Shown: piece after piece, positions 5,810 through 7,151 of the stretch
Position numbering within the stretch: position 1 is the first letter of the stretch
How the letters are laid out: the number at the start of each line of letters is the position of its first letter
NCBI GenBank assembly: GCA_031285525.1
Contig: JAITWB010000062.1
Coordinates: 1 to 7,151, forward strand
Direction of reading: 5' to 3'
Source of the DNA: Spirochaetaceae bacterium
GTDB taxonomy: Bacteria > Spirochaetota > Spirochaetia > Treponematales > Treponemataceae
DNA length: 7,151 nt
Notes under the pieces: generated by a model
The model's input: only the letters and a program-made list of their open reading frames with translations
What the model was told of the DNA's origin: nothing
The model's database searches: none
Position numbers and translations under genes: made by a program

Positions 5810-5841
5810 GGGCTTTATTTGAGCAACGCTCAAGACTCCTT
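5810..5841 (-). promoter_or_regulatory. tetR ribosome-binding region split by a hairpin
   Basis: A good Shine-Dalgarno AAGGAG (5841-5836) is about 26 nt from the ATG at 5809, too far for normal use. Between them, TTGAGC-GTT-GCTCAA (5833-5819) is a perfect 6-bp stem with a 3-nt loop. If folded, the remaining spacer (TC plus ATAAAGCCC) is about 11 nt, close to a workable distance. The TTG at 5833 is the alternative start but lies only 2 nt from AAGGAG. The structure is read from the sequence; its role is inferred. Confidence 0.5.
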
Positions 5842-5889
5842 ATACATACCAATGGTATGTATAATACAGCTGGTATGGAGATATGTCAA
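5841..5889 (-). promoter_or_regulatory. tetR promoter with overlapping palindromic operator
   Basis: A consensus -35 TTGACA (5889-5884), 17-nt spacer and -10 TATTAT (5866-5861) on the minus strand. A perfect inverted repeat, TATACATACC and GGTATGTATA with AAT between (5841-5863), overlaps the -10 and the expected transcription start. A further isolated half-site CATACC lies in the spacer (5877-5872), 18 bp from the next one in phase. The placement is classic for TetR autorepression, and the half-sites match those at the ligase promoter. Confidence 0.85.
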
Positions 5890-5923
5890 GGGAATTCGTA
5901 ATGGATATCCAAAATGCGATAAT

Positions 5924-7147
5924 TTAACCCAAACAACCAACAGGAATAATCCATACTTTCTTATTTAAGGGCAAAAGGTTTTCATATAGGCAGACAATAG
6001 CACCTTTTCCTACGGTTAATCCATTTCTCTTCAATAATTCGAACGTTTTTACATCGTTCAACTGAGGAGATGCAGTTCGTTTTATTTCTATCGGATAGAA
6101 AATATTGTCCCGCTCAATGATGAGGTCTATCTCCTGCCTATCCTTATCCCGATAAAAGTAAAACTGCCCCTGTTCATTGTGGTGAAGATAGGATTTTATG
6201 ATCTCTGAAACCACATAGCTTTCAAAAATCGCTCCACTCATGGCTCCTACCGAAAGGGTTTCTGCGGTCGTCCAACCGCACAGATATGCACAAAGTCCTG
6301 TATCCATAAAATGCAGCTTCGGCGTTTTTACAGCTCTATTGGTTAGATTATTATGATAGGGCTGCAACAAAAACACTAGTCCAGATGTAAGTAAAAGCGA
6401 TATCCATGACTTAACGGTATTTAAAGTGATTCCAACATCTTTTGCTATATCCGCATAATTCAACAATTGTCCTGTTCTTGCCGCTGTAACTTTTAGAAAC
6501 GTCAAAAACAGCCGTTCATCCTGCACATTTGTCAGATTACGGATATCCCGTTCAATATATGTTTTCAGATAGGATGCGTAAAAGGTGTTTTTATTCAAAC
6601 GGGGAGTTGCATATAATTCAGGAAAGGAACCTTTTAGTATGAGACTATAAAACGAGTTAATTGTGTAGGGTTCACGGTTGCTCGATGTCACTGTATCAGG
6701 CAAAAAGGGTTCGACGGAAGTTTGATTTTTTTCCGCCTGAGAAAGCCCCTGGAGCTCCAAAATTCCAACTCTACCTGCGAGAGACTCTGATACCTTCTCC
6801 ATTAATTGAAAGGGTTGAGATCCAGTCAGCCAAAACAGACCTTTTTCTTTTCGTTTATCAACCATCATTTTAATATACGGAAAAAGCTCTGGTGCATACT
6901 GAACTTCATCGATCAATACGGGAGGCTTGTAGATTTGCAGAAAAAGAGCAGGGTCTGTCTGCGCCAGCATACGAATTTGCGGGTCATCAAGGGTAACATA
7001 AGTCCGGTTATCTTCTTTTAGCCGCTCAAAAACCGTCGATTTGCCGATCTGTCTAGGGCCGGTGATTAAAACCACTGGAAACGTTTCGCTGGTGTCTAAA
7101 ACAACCTTTGATATGGTTCTCTCAAAGTACATGATATAGTATTGCAT
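5924..7147 (-). CDS. AAA ATPase with C-terminal DUF4143 (AAA_14/DUF4143 family)
   Basis: 407 residues, typical of this abundant but poorly understood prokaryotic family. Visible parts: Walker A GPRQIGKST at 30-38, Walker B PPVLIDEVQ at 75-83, sensor-like WLTGSQ at 106-111 and AGR at 124-126. The family segment LKGSFPELY (171-179) and YIERDI (197-202) follow. A winged-helix-like region with NYADIAKDVGITLNTVKSW lies at 230-248. A C-terminal PD-(D/E)XK-like motif reads QEIDLIIE (338-345), then PIEIKR (352-357), so a nuclease-like fold is likely. The function of the family is not established; members are often found in accessory regions and have been suggested to act in defence or as toxin-antitoxin-like ATPases. 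The first ATG lies 4 nt from the window edge and no Shine-Dalgarno is visible for it or for Met6 (7132), so the true start could be either or could lie outside. The gene is AT-rich relative to the ligase and ABC operons. Confidence 0.88.
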   Translation of the reverse strand: MQYYIMYFERTISKVVLDTSETFPVVLITGPRQIGKSTVFERLKEDNRTYVTLDDPQIRMLAQTDPALFLQIYKPPVLIDEVQYAPELFPYIKMMVDKRKEKGLFWLTGSQPFQLMEKVSESLAGRVGILELQGLSQAEKNQTSVEPFLPDTVTSSNREPYTINSFYSLILKGSFPELYATPRLNKNTFYASYLKTYIERDIRNLTNVQDERLFLTFLKVTAARTGQLLNYADIAKDVGITLNTVKSWISLLLTSGLVFLLQPYHNNLTNRAVKTPKLHFMDTGLCAYLCGWTTAETLSVGAMSGAIFESYVVSEIIKSYLHHNEQGQFYFYRDKDRQEIDLIIERDNIFYPIEIKRTASPQLNDVKTFELLKRNGLTVGKGAIVCLYENLLPLNKKVWIIPVGCLG

Positions 7148-7151
7148 AAAT

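Noticed and set aside
5902..5910. GGATATCC palindrome between the DUF4143 gene and tetR promoter
   Set aside because: Only an 8-base palindrome with no matching copy at another promoter; likely chance.
1..7151. CRISPR arrays, tRNA/rRNA genes, IS terminal repeats
   Set aside because: No regularly spaced direct repeats, no cloverleaf or rRNA-like sequence, and no terminal inverted repeats flanking the Rpn gene were seen.

Overview
The window carries seven substantial genes, all on the minus strand (read from the right end to the left), plus one very short exported-protein reading frame and one gene relic. Codon style, the type of fatty-acyl ligase and the presence of an Rpn-type nuclease and a slipin-like SPFH protein suggest an anaerobic spirochaete (Treponema/Spirochaeta-like). 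A Firmicute cannot be excluded, because nothing here is taxon-diagnostic.

Layout, in transcription order: (1) 7147-5924, a DUF4143-type AAA ATPase, AT-rich and probably accessory. (2) 5889-5150, a tetR-family regulator with a textbook promoter overlapped by a palindromic operator, an odd hairpin-split ribosome-binding region, and an intrinsic terminator after the stop. (3) 5103-3353, an AMP-binding long-chain acyl-CoA ligase gene whose entire core promoter lies inside a perfect 18-bp-arm inverted repeat. That repeat shares its inner half-sites with the tetR operator, so the TetR protein very likely controls both itself and the ligase. (4) 3356-3255, a tiny signal-peptide ORF translationally coupled (ATGA) to the ligase, which looks like a frameshifted or truncated gene. 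(5) 3208-2161, an Rpn/PDDEXK_2 family nuclease with its own promoter and a structured leader. (6) 2134-2068, a short relic of a second tetR start region, nearly identical to the 5' end of the intact tetR but missing its operator. (7) 2067-1, a compact operon of a YtrA-type GntR regulator, an SPFH/slipin-like membrane protein and a LolD/MacB-type ABC ATPase that runs off the window. Its promoter is overlapped by TTGTACTA/TAGTACAA repeats and appears to produce a leaderless mRNA.

Functionally there are two independently regulated modules: TetR with the fatty-acyl ligase (probably sensing fatty acid or acyl-CoA), and GntR-SPFH-ABC (probably envelope stress or export). Between and beside them sit two AT-rich accessory genes (Rpn and DUF4143 ATPase), each with a PD-(D/E)XK-like motif. 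The tetR relic marks a past duplication or rearrangement. I see no tRNA, rRNA, CRISPR array, IS ends or origin. No gene-free stretch exceeds 300 bases; the longest (about 3061-3254) is described under the Rpn promoter and leader.
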